Below are positions 26,434 to 35,029 of a stretch of DNA of 64,000 nucleotides, in pieces. The number at the start of each line of letters is the position of its first letter. Position 1 is the stretch's first letter. This stretch comes from Chryseobacterium sp. (GTDB taxonomy: Bacteria > Bacteroidota > Bacteroidia > Flavobacteriales > Weeksellaceae), in contig NZ_JAFAJM010000009.1 in assembly GCF_019236175.1 (NCBI RefSeq), positions 1 to 64,000 of the forward strand. Direction: 5' to 3'. The notes beneath the pieces are model-generated. The model did not search any database. It saw nothing but the letters and a program-made list of their open reading frames with translations, and was not told the DNA's origin. A program made the position numbers and the translations under genes.

Positions 26434-28839
26434 TTAATGTTTAGTATATTCCGGTTGTTCAGTCGGGAACCTTGTCGGAGTAAAATACTCATTAAGCCAG
26501 TAGAAGGTTTGTCCGTTTTGCTGAATTTTTACCGCCGGATTATTTCTGTTGGCAAGCATTCTGTCTGACAGATCTTTATAGTGGCGGAAATAGTTTCTTA
26601 CGGTTTCATTAGAAACTATTTTAGACTTTTTCCAGCCTTTAAGTTTATACTTAGCCATCAGTTCTTCTTCTGAAAGGTCAAATCCTGTGCTCATTCCAAT
26701 AGCATAAGACATTGGCATTTCATAAAGCGCTCCTTTGTCAAGGAATTTGATTGTCGGATTATATTTTTTCAGCAGCTTCACATATTCTTTAATCGCTCTT
26801 GCCTGGTTAAAGTCTGCTTTCTCAGCCTCCGTATTTCTATATACTTCTGTATAAAAAGCTTTTAAGTTATCATATTCTCCTTCAGAGATCAGAATTCCTT
26901 TTTCTATTCCCGGAGTAAATTCTTTTAAATCTTTAGGGATATATCCTTTTACGAGGAATGGACTGCCATAGTTGATCAACTGTGCTGCAATTCCTGCAGA
27001 AACAGGATTTGTAAGTCCCGGATACAGATATTTATATTTTAAATCTACATCTGTTCTCCCTGCTCCTACGGACGAATGGAAATACTCATTTAAAGATTTG
27101 TCAACGGTCTGATTATCTAAAGTAACCTGAGCAATAAGGCTATCTACAGATTTTTTCAGGAAGCCCGGTGTTGCCACATCTCCTTTTTTAGGAAAGATGA
27201 CAAATCCCTGAGACATACTCTGTTTAGGATAAGCTAATGAGAAAAACCCTTCATCCCCTTCTACCAGACTGAAATTATTTTTGGTAAGCACATCAGACTG
27301 ATTGATAATCTTTTGTTTTTTAAGCTCAGCTATATTTTTGGCCGTATTGGTTACTACATTTTCAGCCATTAATACAAAGTCATTATAGGTATCTGAAGAT
27401 CTTGCGCTGGTCTGGAACATGATCAGTCTCGCCTGAGCCTGAGTTAATGAGCTGATCACACTGTACATATTACCGCTCTGGTTCGCTGAGGTACCAACAG
27501 TAACAACGATATTGGTTTCGTCGGGAACATTTGAGAGAAGATTTCCTGCTGCGGTAAGAGCCTCTCCTACCGGTTGATAACCGCTATTGCTGTTACAATT
27601 CATCTCATTGGTCTTCTGATCAATAAACGTTGTAATTTTACTGTAATCTGTACTTAAATTTGAAACGGCTGTATTGTTTCCGCAAGGGTTATTTTTGTAT
27701 AAAACAACACCATATTTTACATTCCCGAAATAAGAAGGTTTTTCAAATCTAAGCTGTAAATCCTGTAATAATGACTTTACAATAGGCGCATACGGAGCAT
27801 TCGGAGCGCTCACATCCAGTGCGAAAACAATATTGATGTTTTTATCTCTCTCCGTAATTTCTCTGTAACGGTCGAAATAAATAGGTTCTCCTAACACATT
27901 GAAAACATAGTTTTTACTATAATCCAGAATATTCGTAAAATATTTTGTTTTAGAGTCCGGTGTAGGTGTTTCATCCAGGGTCAGGCTGACAGGATAAATA
28001 TTTTCCAGTGGGGTTCTTTTGTTTACATCAGTAAGAAGAACTGCTGTTTTATTTACAGCATCGGATCCTGTTGCACCCGGATGTCCTTCATGAATTCCCA
28101 GAGCACTTTCATTAATCCCTGTTGTGTTTTTCAGTTTTACGGCAGAACGTTCACCCCATGCTGAAATCACATTTGAGCTTACCCATCCGTAAAGGCTTTT
28201 TCCAATGCTATCGATATCGACAGATGGTTTTTTACCTACTAAAAACCGTTTGTTGTTTTCAGCCTGTTTGTAAACATACACCATTTGTCCGTTAGGAATC
28301 TTTACATTGGCTGTTTCAATAAGGCTTGGTGAATTAAACACCATAATAGAATCATTTTTATAATACCTTTCAGCATTTCTGATCACTTCACTGTTGTTAG
28401 GTACTACTGCTACTCTTACCGGATAACCTGTTTTTTCGCTTTTTAAAGAATTGCTCCATAAAAGCAGGTCAGATTCCGGGATCCAGCCATAGGTTTTGAT
28501 TGATTTTGACGAAACTTTTTTCATTAAAGCATCCGGAACATATTCCGCTACTTTTACCATTCCGTCTCTATGCTTTAAAACCATTAAAGGTTCTAAGAAT
28601 TTCACCTCTTTATATGACTTCTCATCGTCTTTATCAAGATAAGCCGTATTTCTGGACCGGTCTGAAACGACGATCCATGGAACTGACTTTTTAGGATAAC
28701 CATTGACAACCGGTGAATTATCCACCTGCCCGTACTGGGAAGGTTCCGGAGTTTTCTTTGACGGAAGCTTTACCTGACAGCTCGCCAGTAATACTGATAG
28801 TCCTATATAATATGCTGCTAGAGGAAATTTATTTTTCAT
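26434..28839 (-). CDS. tssR: T6SS membrane-complex lipoprotein TssR
   Basis: 801 residues with signal peptide and lipobox LLASC (Cys21). An N-terminal SH3-like region (WIVVSDRSRNTAYL, GWIPESDLLLW) is followed in the middle by a VWA-like domain (INIVFALDVSAPNAPYAPIV, VKYGVVLY) that lacks a full metal-site DxSxS. A long C-terminal part follows. Length, lipobox and position after PKD and TssO-like genes fit TssR, a component of the Bacteroidota-specific T6SS trans-envelope complex (TssN, Q, O, P, R) that replaces the TssJLM complex of Pseudomonadota. The name rests on this context, not on a search. Confidence 0.78.
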   Translation of the reverse strand: MKNKFPLAAYYIGLSVLLASCQVKLPSKKTPEPSQYGQVDNSPVVNGYPKKSVPWIVVSDRSRNTAYLDKDDEKSYKEVKFLEPLMVLKHRDGMVKVAEYVPDALMKKVSSKSIKTYGWIPESDLLLWSNSLKSEKTGYPVRVAVVPNNSEVIRNAERYYKNDSIMVFNSPSLIETANVKIPNGQMVYVYKQAENNKRFLVGKKPSVDIDSIGKSLYGWVSSNVISAWGERSAVKLKNTTGINESALGIHEGHPGATGSDAVNKTAVLLTDVNKRTPLENIYPVSLTLDETPTPDSKTKYFTNILDYSKNYVFNVLGEPIYFDRYREITERDKNINIVFALDVSAPNAPYAPIVKSLLQDLQLRFEKPSYFGNVKYGVVLYKNNPCGNNTAVSNLSTDYSKITTFIDQKTNEMNCNSNSGYQPVGEALTAAGNLLSNVPDETNIVVTVGTSANQSGNMYSVISSLTQAQARLIMFQTSARSSDTYNDFVLMAENVVTNTAKNIAELKKQKIINQSDVLTKNNFSLVEGDEGFFSLAYPKQSMSQGFVIFPKKGDVATPGFLKKSVDSLIAQVTLDNQTVDKSLNEYFHSSVGAGRTDVDLKYKYLYPGLTNPVSAGIAAQLINYGSPFLVKGYIPKDLKEFTPGIEKGILISEGEYDNLKAFYTEVYRNTEAEKADFNQARAIKEYVKLLKKYNPTIKFLDKGALYEMPMSYAIGMSTGFDLSEEELMAKYKLKGWKKSKIVSNETVRNYFRHYKDLSDRMLANRNNPAVKIQQNGQTFYWLNEYFTPTRFPTEQPEYTKH

Positions 28840-28888
28840 CCTATTTTATCTTTTTATGATTGGCACACCCGGGTAAAACCGGACGGTA

Positions 28889-29800
28889 TTATTTGCTTTG
28901 GTTTATATCTACTTTCGTTACACAGTTTTGTGTGTCATCCAGATTTACCTTTACGGTCTGAATTACCGTATTTTTATCAAACTGAAGACCTGCACAGTAC
29001 ATATAGAAATTATTTACTTTGCTGTCATTTACCTTGACTACGGTATTTTCATTATTACACAGATACGTTCTCAACAGGTAGTTATAATGCATATTAAAAC
29101 TGTTTCCATTGGCAATCTGCTGCAAATGATATTTGAAGTCGTTATCAATTTTTGCATAAGAATCTTCTACAGATACTTCTTCTTCTTCCAGAGAGTCATA
29201 AGCAGGAAGGATCTTAATACGGTGATAGATCGGTTCTGCAGATTCTTCCGTATACAGGGTAATCAGATAATCTCCCGGCTTTTTATAGGAATAAATAGCC
29301 AGTTTGTCTTTTGAATCTGTATTTCCGGTTTCTCCAAATTTCCAAGAAAACTGTTTAGCATCGGAAACGGCACGGAATTGTACGTTTTCATTCTGCATAG
29401 CCTGCACCGGAGCTTCAATTGTAGTTCTGGCCGTTGCAGAATCTTTCTGTTTCTGCATGCTTCTGGCAGTAACCATTACCGGGAAAGATTTGGTGTACTT
29501 ATTATCCACGATAAGGCTTACCTGATAATATCCTGGTCTGTTATAAAAGTGGATTCCACTGTTTTTATCAGAAGTTGTCCCATCTCCGAAATTCCATCGT
29601 TTGGTTTTAGCAAATTGGGTTTTATCTTCAAATAAAAGAGTATCTCCTACCGACAATGAAGACGGATAAACCACTCCAACAATATCATCTGCAGAATGAA
29701 TCACTTTTTTCTGCAGCCACAGTGCAACAAGAGCTGCAATGAGCAAAGTTGCAATAACGCCAATGATAATGTTCTTTTTGTTCTTTTGAAAATAATTCAT
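28889..29800 (-). CDS. PKD-domain membrane protein, probable TssP
   Basis: 303 residues. One N-terminal transmembrane helix (about 10-30) is followed by two PKD-like beta-sandwich domains, each with its core motif: KRWNFGDGTTSDKN with GYYQVSLIV, then FSWKFGETGNTDSK with GDYLITLY. A C-terminal domain has two Cys-containing strands (YLCNN, NCVTKVDIN). It is anchored in the inner membrane with its bulk in the periplasm. It lies between the TssO-like genes and tssR, with 49 bp to tssR. By order and topology it is the best TssP candidate of the T6SS(iii) membrane complex. Confidence 0.68.
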   Translation of the reverse strand: MNYFQKNKKNIIIGVIATLLIAALVALWLQKKVIHSADDIVGVVYPSSLSVGDTLLFEDKTQFAKTKRWNFGDGTTSDKNSGIHFYNRPGYYQVSLIVDNKYTKSFPVMVTARSMQKQKDSATARTTIEAPVQAMQNENVQFRAVSDAKQFSWKFGETGNTDSKDKLAIYSYKKPGDYLITLYTEESAEPIYHRIKILPAYDSLEEEEVSVEDSYAKIDNDFKYHLQQIANGNSFNMHYNYLLRTYLCNNENTVVKVNDSKVNNFYMYCAGLQFDKNTVIQTVKVNLDDTQNCVTKVDINQSK

Positions 29801-29853
29801 AGTTAATAATTGTGATGTGTTTTATTTATAGTTCCTAATTTCATTTCTGCTCA

Positions 29854-30378
29854 TTATTGAGTACGCGACTTCAGTGCATTTTCACGCTCATAGAGCTTAT
29901 TTTGTTTATCTTTAAATCCGATTCTGCAATCCTCCACCTGCTTTTCAAATCTTTTAATATCTTCAGTCGTAGTAGACACAACTTTTTTATCATCAAAATA
30001 CATTTTATAGAATTTTGCAATCTGTGGATAGGCATCTTTTCTGATATCTACAATTCCGTTATCACCAAAATAATTAGCCAGGTCATTGATCCCGTTCATT
30101 ACGTTGTTTTCTACAAACGGCTGCGGTGTTTCATTGGTAAGTTTGGTAATCATCACAAAAGTACTGTCCATCATTGGTAAAACGACCTTTTGCTGCTGTT
30201 CAAATTCTGCTTTTTGTTCCAGACTCTGAATTCCTCTTACATCTTCATCAGAAAACGGAGATTCAAATCCTTTTAAAAAGATAATTCCTAAAAATACCAT
30301 AGAAGCTACCAGCATCAGTATTAAATAAAAAAACTGATAATGCCTTTCCTTTTTAGATAATGTAATCTGTCCTTGCAT
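29854..30378 (-). CDS. TssO-like T6SS membrane-complex protein (second of two)
   Basis: 174 residues: a short basic N-terminus, one transmembrane helix (about 16-36), then a periplasmic, mainly helical domain ending in a coiled coil (FEKQVEDCRIGFKDKQNKL). The layout and the Cys-containing coiled coil match the 178-residue protein encoded just upstream, so the two are likely paralogues. Second gene of the operon, 12 bp after the first. Probably a single-pass component of the Bacteroidota T6SS membrane complex; whether it is TssO or another small subunit cannot be settled here. Confidence 0.65.
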   Translation of the reverse strand: MQGQITLSKKERHYQFFYLILMLVASMVFLGIIFLKGFESPFSDEDVRGIQSLEQKAEFEQQQKVVLPMMDSTFVMITKLTNETPQPFVENNVMNGINDLANYFGDNGIVDIRKDAYPQIAKFYKMYFDDKKVVSTTTEDIKRFEKQVEDCRIGFKDKQNKLYERENALKSRTQ

Positions 30379-30390
30379 AACTTTTCTTTT

Positions 30391-30927
30391 TTATTTTCTT
30401 CTTTTACTTCCGGTGAAATTTCTGGTTGGGTCTTTTCGAAGTTCATTATTGGCTCGTCCTACTTTTCCCATGCATTCCTCAAGGTTTCTCAGAACAATTT
30501 TCTTTTTATATTCTACCTCAAAGATCTGTGCCTTTAAATTAATCATAGGAGCGATTTGTCTCATTAGAATGGCATAGTGCTTAAAGCTTCCGGAGCTGTC
30601 TTTATCCATGACGTTTTTAGCGTTCTTTACATCATCCGTAATCTTGGTTCTGAGGAAAATTTCATTATCTACCTTATTACTGCTCAGCTGAGTCATATTT
30701 TCATAAATATGATCAATATGATTTTTCAGAACATCACTTCGCTGCATCAGTTCTCTATAAGCATCTGCCTCTCTGGTAATTCCCTCTCTCTGGATATCAT
30801 AGCTTTTAAAAAAGAAAAACAGACACGTAAAAGATACCACCGACAAAACCGCAAAAGAAAGAATAAACTTCCAAATGCCCGTTCTGACGTCAGATTTGTT
30901 CAATTTTTTTTCCCTGTTTGAAGACAT
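30391..30927 (-). CDS. tssO: TssO, T6SS membrane-complex protein
   Basis: 178 residues from ATG 30927. A basic N-terminus (MSSNREKKLNKSDVRTG) is followed by one transmembrane helix (about 18-40), a helical periplasmic region with coiled-coil character, and EVEYKKKIVLRNLEECMGKV near the end. This fits the TssO family of T6SS(iii) systems. It is the first gene of the membrane-complex operon and is divergent from the response-regulator gene, with 179 bp between them. A longer frame (to 30978) would add 17 residues that run into the promoter region. Confidence 0.7.
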   Translation of the reverse strand: MSSNREKKLNKSDVRTGIWKFILSFAVLSVVSFTCLFFFFKSYDIQREGITREADAYRELMQRSDVLKNHIDHIYENMTQLSSNKVDNEIFLRTKITDDVKNAKNVMDKDSSGSFKHYAILMRQIAPMINLKAQIFEVEYKKKIVLRNLEECMGKVGRANNELRKDPTRNFTGSKRRK

Positions 30928-31106
30928 AATTTGCGATTTGTTTGGCCTGTGAAAATATAAAAAAAAAATTTTATGCACAATACGTAATTTCCCCAGGCCT
31001 GTTTCGTGAAAACCCTGATTAACTTAATATTAATTTTCTCTTTCATAAGTTTTTCATAAATTAGGCCTCTGAATTTTGAATATCATTCGCCAAATCGATA
31101 TTAAAA

Positions 31107-31778
31107 ATGAGTAAATTATTATCTAATACTGTGCGTTTTTCCATAGCTGACAGCGATTTTTATTTTAAAAAAATAATGATCAAAACCCTTATGGAAAATC
31201 CTTTCTATATGCTTCTGAATGACTGTAACAATGGCCATGAGCTGGTGAACAGAATCTACAGAAGACAGGAAGATGTATTTATTATAGAGCTGTTTATGCC
31301 GGTATTAAGCGGGATTGAAGCGATTAAATACATAAGGAAAAGCAATACAGAAACTCCCATCATCACTTATTCCGGAACTTATCAGGAAGACATGGCTGAG
31401 ATTTTGTCCAGGATTCCCAACATATATTACTGCCAGAAAAAAAGCAATACGATAAAGGATATCATTAAAGGAAGCATTACTTCCGATGATTTTGATTACA
31501 AAGCTTACTCCAAAGAATGGGAACAACAGCCGCTTGCCGTACAGGAATATATGGACCGGCAGAAAAAGAGCCAGGAAGAACTTTCTCCGGCAGAAATACA
31601 ACTTATGAGATTCTGCTATGAGGGATTCAGCAATAAAGAAATTGCCGAAAAACTTAATTTGAGTACAAGAACTATTGATACCTACATCAACAGACTTACT
31701 GAAAAATTAGGATTAAAGACCAAACTTCATTTAATTCGTTTCTGTGTAGAAAACGGATATTATAATTCCAGTATGTAA
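31107..31778 (+). CDS. LuxR/NarL-type response regulator with Glu at the phosphorylation site
   Basis: 223 residues. An N-terminal receiver domain (about 9-130) and a C-terminal LuxR-type helix-turn-helix (about 155-218: LSPAEIQLMRFCYEGFSNKE, then STRTIDTYINRL). In the receiver, the residue three before the MP of the beta-3 loop is normally the phosphorylated Asp; here it is Glu61 (VFIIELFMP). Ser/Thr (ITYSGT) and Lys (YCQKKS) of the switch are kept. A Glu at this place can mimic the active state, so the protein may be active without a kinase. No histidine kinase gene is adjacent. It is divergent from the tssO operon and a candidate regulator of the T6SS; that link is inferred from position. 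Confidence 0.85.
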   Translation: MSKLLSNTVRFSIADSDFYFKKIMIKTLMENPFYMLLNDCNNGHELVNRIYRRQEDVFIIELFMPVLSGIEAIKYIRKSNTETPIITYSGTYQEDMAEILSRIPNIYYCQKKSNTIKDIIKGSITSDDFDYKAYSKEWEQQPLAVQEYMDRQKKSQEELSPAEIQLMRFCYEGFSNKEIAEKLNLSTRTIDTYINRLTEKLGLKTKLHLIRFCVENGYYNSSM

Positions 31779-31993
31779 AAATTTTATAGAAAGAAGAAAG
31801 ATTTTGCAAGAGATCATTCTAATGAGAAATATCAGCTTACAGGATCTCTCGCCTGTATTTTCATTGATTAATCTACCTGATTTTACCTGGTAATACTGCT
31901 ACATTATTAATTTGTTAAATTACGACAAGCCCTTCTTAATATAGCGTATACATAAATATCTCAACGATCTGAACAAAAATATTTTGCCACTAA

Positions 31994-32026
31994 TTTGCTA
32001 GTATTCAATTTTTTTAACTAAATTTG
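31994..32026 (+). promoter_or_regulatory. Promoter of the HU gene
   Basis: TTTG (31994-31997) and TAAATTTG (32019-32026) with a 21-bp spacer fit the Bacteroidota -33/-7 promoter, 31 bp before the HU start. The rest of the 279-bp gap from 31779 shows only a weak hairpin (TACAGG/CCTGTA near 31838-31857) that might end the regulator transcript. Confidence 0.65.
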
Positions 32027-32057
32027 CACACCTAAAATTTAAAATTAAAATAAGGAA

Positions 32058-32348
32058 ATGACAAAGGCAGAATTGGTAAACACCATCTCAAATAAGTTGG
32101 GAACAGAAAAGAATGAAACACAGAAAGTTGTAGAAGCTTTTATGCAGGAGATCAGAACTTCTATGTATAATGGGGATAACGTTTATCTAAGAGGTTTTGG
32201 ATCTTTCATCATTAAAACAAGAGCTGCTAAAACAGGAAGAAATATTTCTAAGAACACTGCAATTGAGATTCCTGCTCATAACATTCCTGCTTTCAAACCT
32301 TCAAAATCTTTTGTTGAGAAAGTAAAAACGAAAGTTGCAGTAAAATAA
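32058..32348 (+). CDS. HU-family DNA-binding protein
   Basis: 96 residues with the HU/IHF pattern: MTKAELVNTISNKLGTEK, then VYLRGFGSFIIKTRAAKTGR, then PAHNIPAFKPSKSFVEKV (the usual GR-P-T-G arm is GRNISKNTAIEIPAH here). A dimeric, sequence-unspecific DNA-bending nucleoid protein. It is followed after 43 bp by a tiny basic-protein gene and then a strong terminator, so the two are probably cotranscribed from the promoter at 31994. Confidence 0.93.
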   Translation: MTKAELVNTISNKLGTEKNETQKVVEAFMQEIRTSMYNGDNVYLRGFGSFIIKTRAAKTGRNISKNTAIEIPAHNIPAFKPSKSFVEKVKTKVAVK

Positions 32349-32391
32349 GAACATTAACTGAATATTAACTAGTTACTAAAAAATTAAAATT

Positions 32392-32481
32392 ATGCCAAGC
32401 GGAAAGAAAAGAAAAAGACACAAGGTTGCGACTCACAAAAGAAAGAAAAGAAGAAGAGCAAACAGACATAAGAAAAAATAA
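32392..32481 (+). CDS. 29-residue basic protein, mS38/bS22-like ribosomal protein candidate
   Basis: ATG at 32392, 29 codons, stop at 32479-32481. It starts MPSGKKRKRHKV and ends RANRHKKK; 19 of 29 residues are Lys, Arg or His. The pattern KKRKR-x(5)-HKRKKRRR resembles the mS38 (AURKAIP1/COX24) family and the tiny mycobacterial bS22, which bind near the decoding centre of the small subunit. From memory this small gene is conserved beside HU or RNase G in Bacteroidota. It is transcribed with HU and ends before a terminator, and codons are normal. That it is a gene is fairly sure; the ribosomal assignment is inference. Confidence 0.7.
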   Translation: MPSGKKRKRHKVATHKRKKRRRANRHKKK

Positions 32482-32510
32482 TCTCCTCTTCTCGAGATTT
32501 ACAATATAAT

Positions 32511-32562
32511 AATATAGTTGGTGATTTTAAATTTCTAAGGTTCACCGACTATATTTTTATTT
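32511..32562 (+). terminator. Terminator of the HU operon
   Basis: Long stem AATATAGTTGGTGA / TTCACCGACTATATT (one G-T pair) followed by TTTATTTT. Confidence 0.85.
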
Positions 32563-32718
32563 TACAACTATAAGATTCCGCGGAAAAAAGGACGGTTTCA
32601 AATATTATTTTAATAAAAATATACAGGTTTTCATTCTAAATCCATATATTTATATCAATGAATTAACGAGAACCCTACCGATTTCCTATAATCTTAATAA
32701 CTTTATTCTTATAACAAA

Positions 32719-34278
32719 ATGAAGAAAGAACTAATAGTTTCGCATGAAGATGATCTGACAAAGATTGCACTGCTGGAAGACGGAAGACTATGTGAACTTC
32801 ATGAGCAAGAGGACAAAAGCGATTTTATAGTTGGAGATCTGTTTATAGGAAAAGTAAAAAAACTGGCCCCAAACCTGAATGCAGCATTCGTAAATATCGG
32901 ATATGATAAGGATGCTTTCCTTCATTATCAGGATCTGGGACCGCAATATCTTACATACAGAAAGTTTTTAAAAGATACTATTTCTAAAAAACAAAGCACT
33001 TCAAGCTTAAAAAATTTCGAGATACAACCCGAAATAGACAAAAACGGAACGGTAGATAAGGTAATCGCAAAAGACGATCTTGTTTTATTGCAAATTACCA
33101 AAGAACCTATTTCCACCAAAGGACCAAGAATTTCGACCCAGGTTTCCTTAACCGGCCGCTTTCTGGTTTTAATTCCTTTCGACAACAAAGTTTCCATTTC
33201 TAAAAAAATCAGAAGTTCTGAAGAAAAGGAAAGACTGAGAACTCTTATCGACAGTATCAAACCTGAAGGTTTCGGAGTAATTATCAGAACAGTAGCCGAA
33301 GGAAAAAAAGTAGCAGACCTTCACAATGATATGAATCAACTGATTCAGAAATGGGAAAGCACTTTTAAAAACATCCAGAGAAATAAAGTTCCGTCCAAAG
33401 TTTTAAGTGAAGAAGACAAAGCTTCAGCTATTTTAAGAGACAATTTCAATCAGGATTTCGTCAATATCATCTGTGATGACGAGCAGATGGTGCACGAGAT
33501 GAAAAATTACGTTGAAGTAATAGCCCCTGAAAAAAAGAATATTGTCCAGTTTTATGATTCTCATATTCCTCTTCTGGAATATTACAATGTTGAAAAACAG
33601 CTTAAACAAAGCTTCGGAAAACATGTTAACATTCCAAGTTCAAAAGGAGCTTATCTTGTTATTGAACACACAGAAGCACTTCACGTCGTCGACGTTAACT
33701 CCGGAAACAATATTACTACCGGAACCGCTGTCAATAAAGAACACGCACTGAAAGTGAACAAAATGGCAGCTACAGAGATCGCAAGACAACTGCGTCTCCG
33801 TGACATGGGAGGGATTATCGTCATCGATTTTATCGATATGCCCAACTCTGAACACAGAAGAGATCTCTATGAACATCTGAAAGAGGAAATGAAGCGCGAC
33901 AAAGCCCGCCACAAAATCCTTCCTCCGAGCAAATTTGGTCTGATTCAGATCACCAGACAAAGAAACCGCCCGGAAAAACAGATTGAGACCAAAGAAGAAA
34001 ACCCGAACAAAGACGGAGAAATTGTAGCTCCTATTGTGATCGTGGAAAGAATGGGTGAAACCTTAAGAAACATCCTGCAGAAAGAAAAAGGAAAAGTATA
34101 TCTGCATGTACACCCGTTTGTGGAAGCCTACCTCACCAAAGGCATCAAAAGTATCCAGATGAAATGGTTTATCAAATACAAAAAATGGGTAACCATTGTA
34201 CCAAGGGATTCTTTTAAATATTTAGAATACAAAATTTACAATTCGAAAAAAGAAGAATTGATAGAATTTTCTAATTAA
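32719..34278 (+). CDS. rng: Ribonuclease G/E family endoribonuclease
   Basis: 519 residues, the usual length of RNase G. An N-terminal S1 RNA-binding domain (about 35-130: VGDLFIGKVKKLAPNLNAAF) is followed by an RNase H-like part and the DNase I-like catalytic part with metal-binding VVDVNSGN and IIVIDFIDMP (the Asp pair). The C-terminal region lacks the long scaffold arm of RNase E. It cleaves single-stranded AU-rich RNA in mRNA decay and rRNA maturation. The start ATG 32719 lies 237 bp after the HU operon, and its own terminator follows the stop. Confidence 0.94.
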   Translation: MKKELIVSHEDDLTKIALLEDGRLCELHEQEDKSDFIVGDLFIGKVKKLAPNLNAAFVNIGYDKDAFLHYQDLGPQYLTYRKFLKDTISKKQSTSSLKNFEIQPEIDKNGTVDKVIAKDDLVLLQITKEPISTKGPRISTQVSLTGRFLVLIPFDNKVSISKKIRSSEEKERLRTLIDSIKPEGFGVIIRTVAEGKKVADLHNDMNQLIQKWESTFKNIQRNKVPSKVLSEEDKASAILRDNFNQDFVNIICDDEQMVHEMKNYVEVIAPEKKNIVQFYDSHIPLLEYYNVEKQLKQSFGKHVNIPSSKGAYLVIEHTEALHVVDVNSGNNITTGTAVNKEHALKVNKMAATEIARQLRLRDMGGIIVIDFIDMPNSEHRRDLYEHLKEEMKRDKARHKILPPSKFGLIQITRQRNRPEKQIETKEENPNKDGEIVAPIVIVERMGETLRNILQKEKGKVYLHVHPFVEAYLTKGIKSIQMKWFIKYKKWVTIVPRDSFKYLEYKIYNSKKEELIEFSN

Positions 34279-34292
34279 GACAAAATTCAAAG

Positions 34293-34318
34293 CCTCTAGT
34301 GTATACTGGAGGTTTTTT
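34293..34318 (+). terminator. Terminator of rng
   Basis: Stem CCTCTAGT / ACTGGAGG (one mismatch pair), loop GTAT, followed by six Ts, 15 bp after the stop. Confidence 0.8.
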
Positions 34319-34407
34319 GTTACTTTAGCATAAAGAATAAAAGTCTGAATACCAGCAATTGAAATATTGGCGAAAGCCTGCTAAGAATAAAAAATTAATA
34401 ATTAACG

Positions 34408-34878
34408 ATGAAAAAACATCATTATACGGTTACGATTCACTGGACCGGCAATAAAGGAACAGGAACCAGCGGGTACAGAGACTATGAAAGAAGCCACTCC
34501 GTTTCAGCAGAAAACAAAATAACGATTGAAGGATCTTCTGACCCTTCATTCCGGGGAGATAAAACAAAATATAATCCTGAAGAGATGTTTTTATCTTCTC
34601 TTTCTTCATGTCATATGCTGTGGTATCTTCATTTTTGTTCAGAAGCCGGAGTTATCGTCACAGATTATACTGATGCCGCTACAGGAATCATGACAGAAAC
34701 AGCCAACGGAAGCGGTCATTTTACTGAAGTAACCTTACATCCGGCCGTTACCGTAGCAGATGAAACCATGGTTGAAAAAGCAAAAGAACTTCACCATAAA
34801 GCCAGTGAATACTGTTTTATAGCCAACTCTGTTAATTTTCCGGTAAAACATGAACCTATCCTAATTGTTCAGAAATAA
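34408..34878 (+). CDS. OsmC-family peroxidase-like protein
   Basis: 156 residues. Hallmarks are NPEEMFLSSLSSCHMLWYL with the peroxidatic Cys, and a second conserved Cys in SEYCFIANSV. OsmC/Ohr proteins reduce organic hydroperoxides with thiol cofactors in the cytoplasm. An additional Cys (HFCSEAG) lies next to the first. Single gene with a short upstream gap after rng. Confidence 0.9.
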   Translation: MKKHHYTVTIHWTGNKGTGTSGYRDYERSHSVSAENKITIEGSSDPSFRGDKTKYNPEEMFLSSLSSCHMLWYLHFCSEAGVIVTDYTDAATGIMTETANGSGHFTEVTLHPAVTVADETMVEKAKELHHKASEYCFIANSVNFPVKHEPILIVQK

Positions 34879-35029
34879 TCTTCACAGGATACAGCATTAC
34901 AGATTGTTTCAAATGCTTTCTCCCGTAATTTTTAAATCTTTCCATTTTTACTATTTTAATTCATAAAACCTATAGGTTAATTATTGTTAAGTCCCTTATT
35001 TCTTCAAGATATATTGTTAAATTTGGAAT

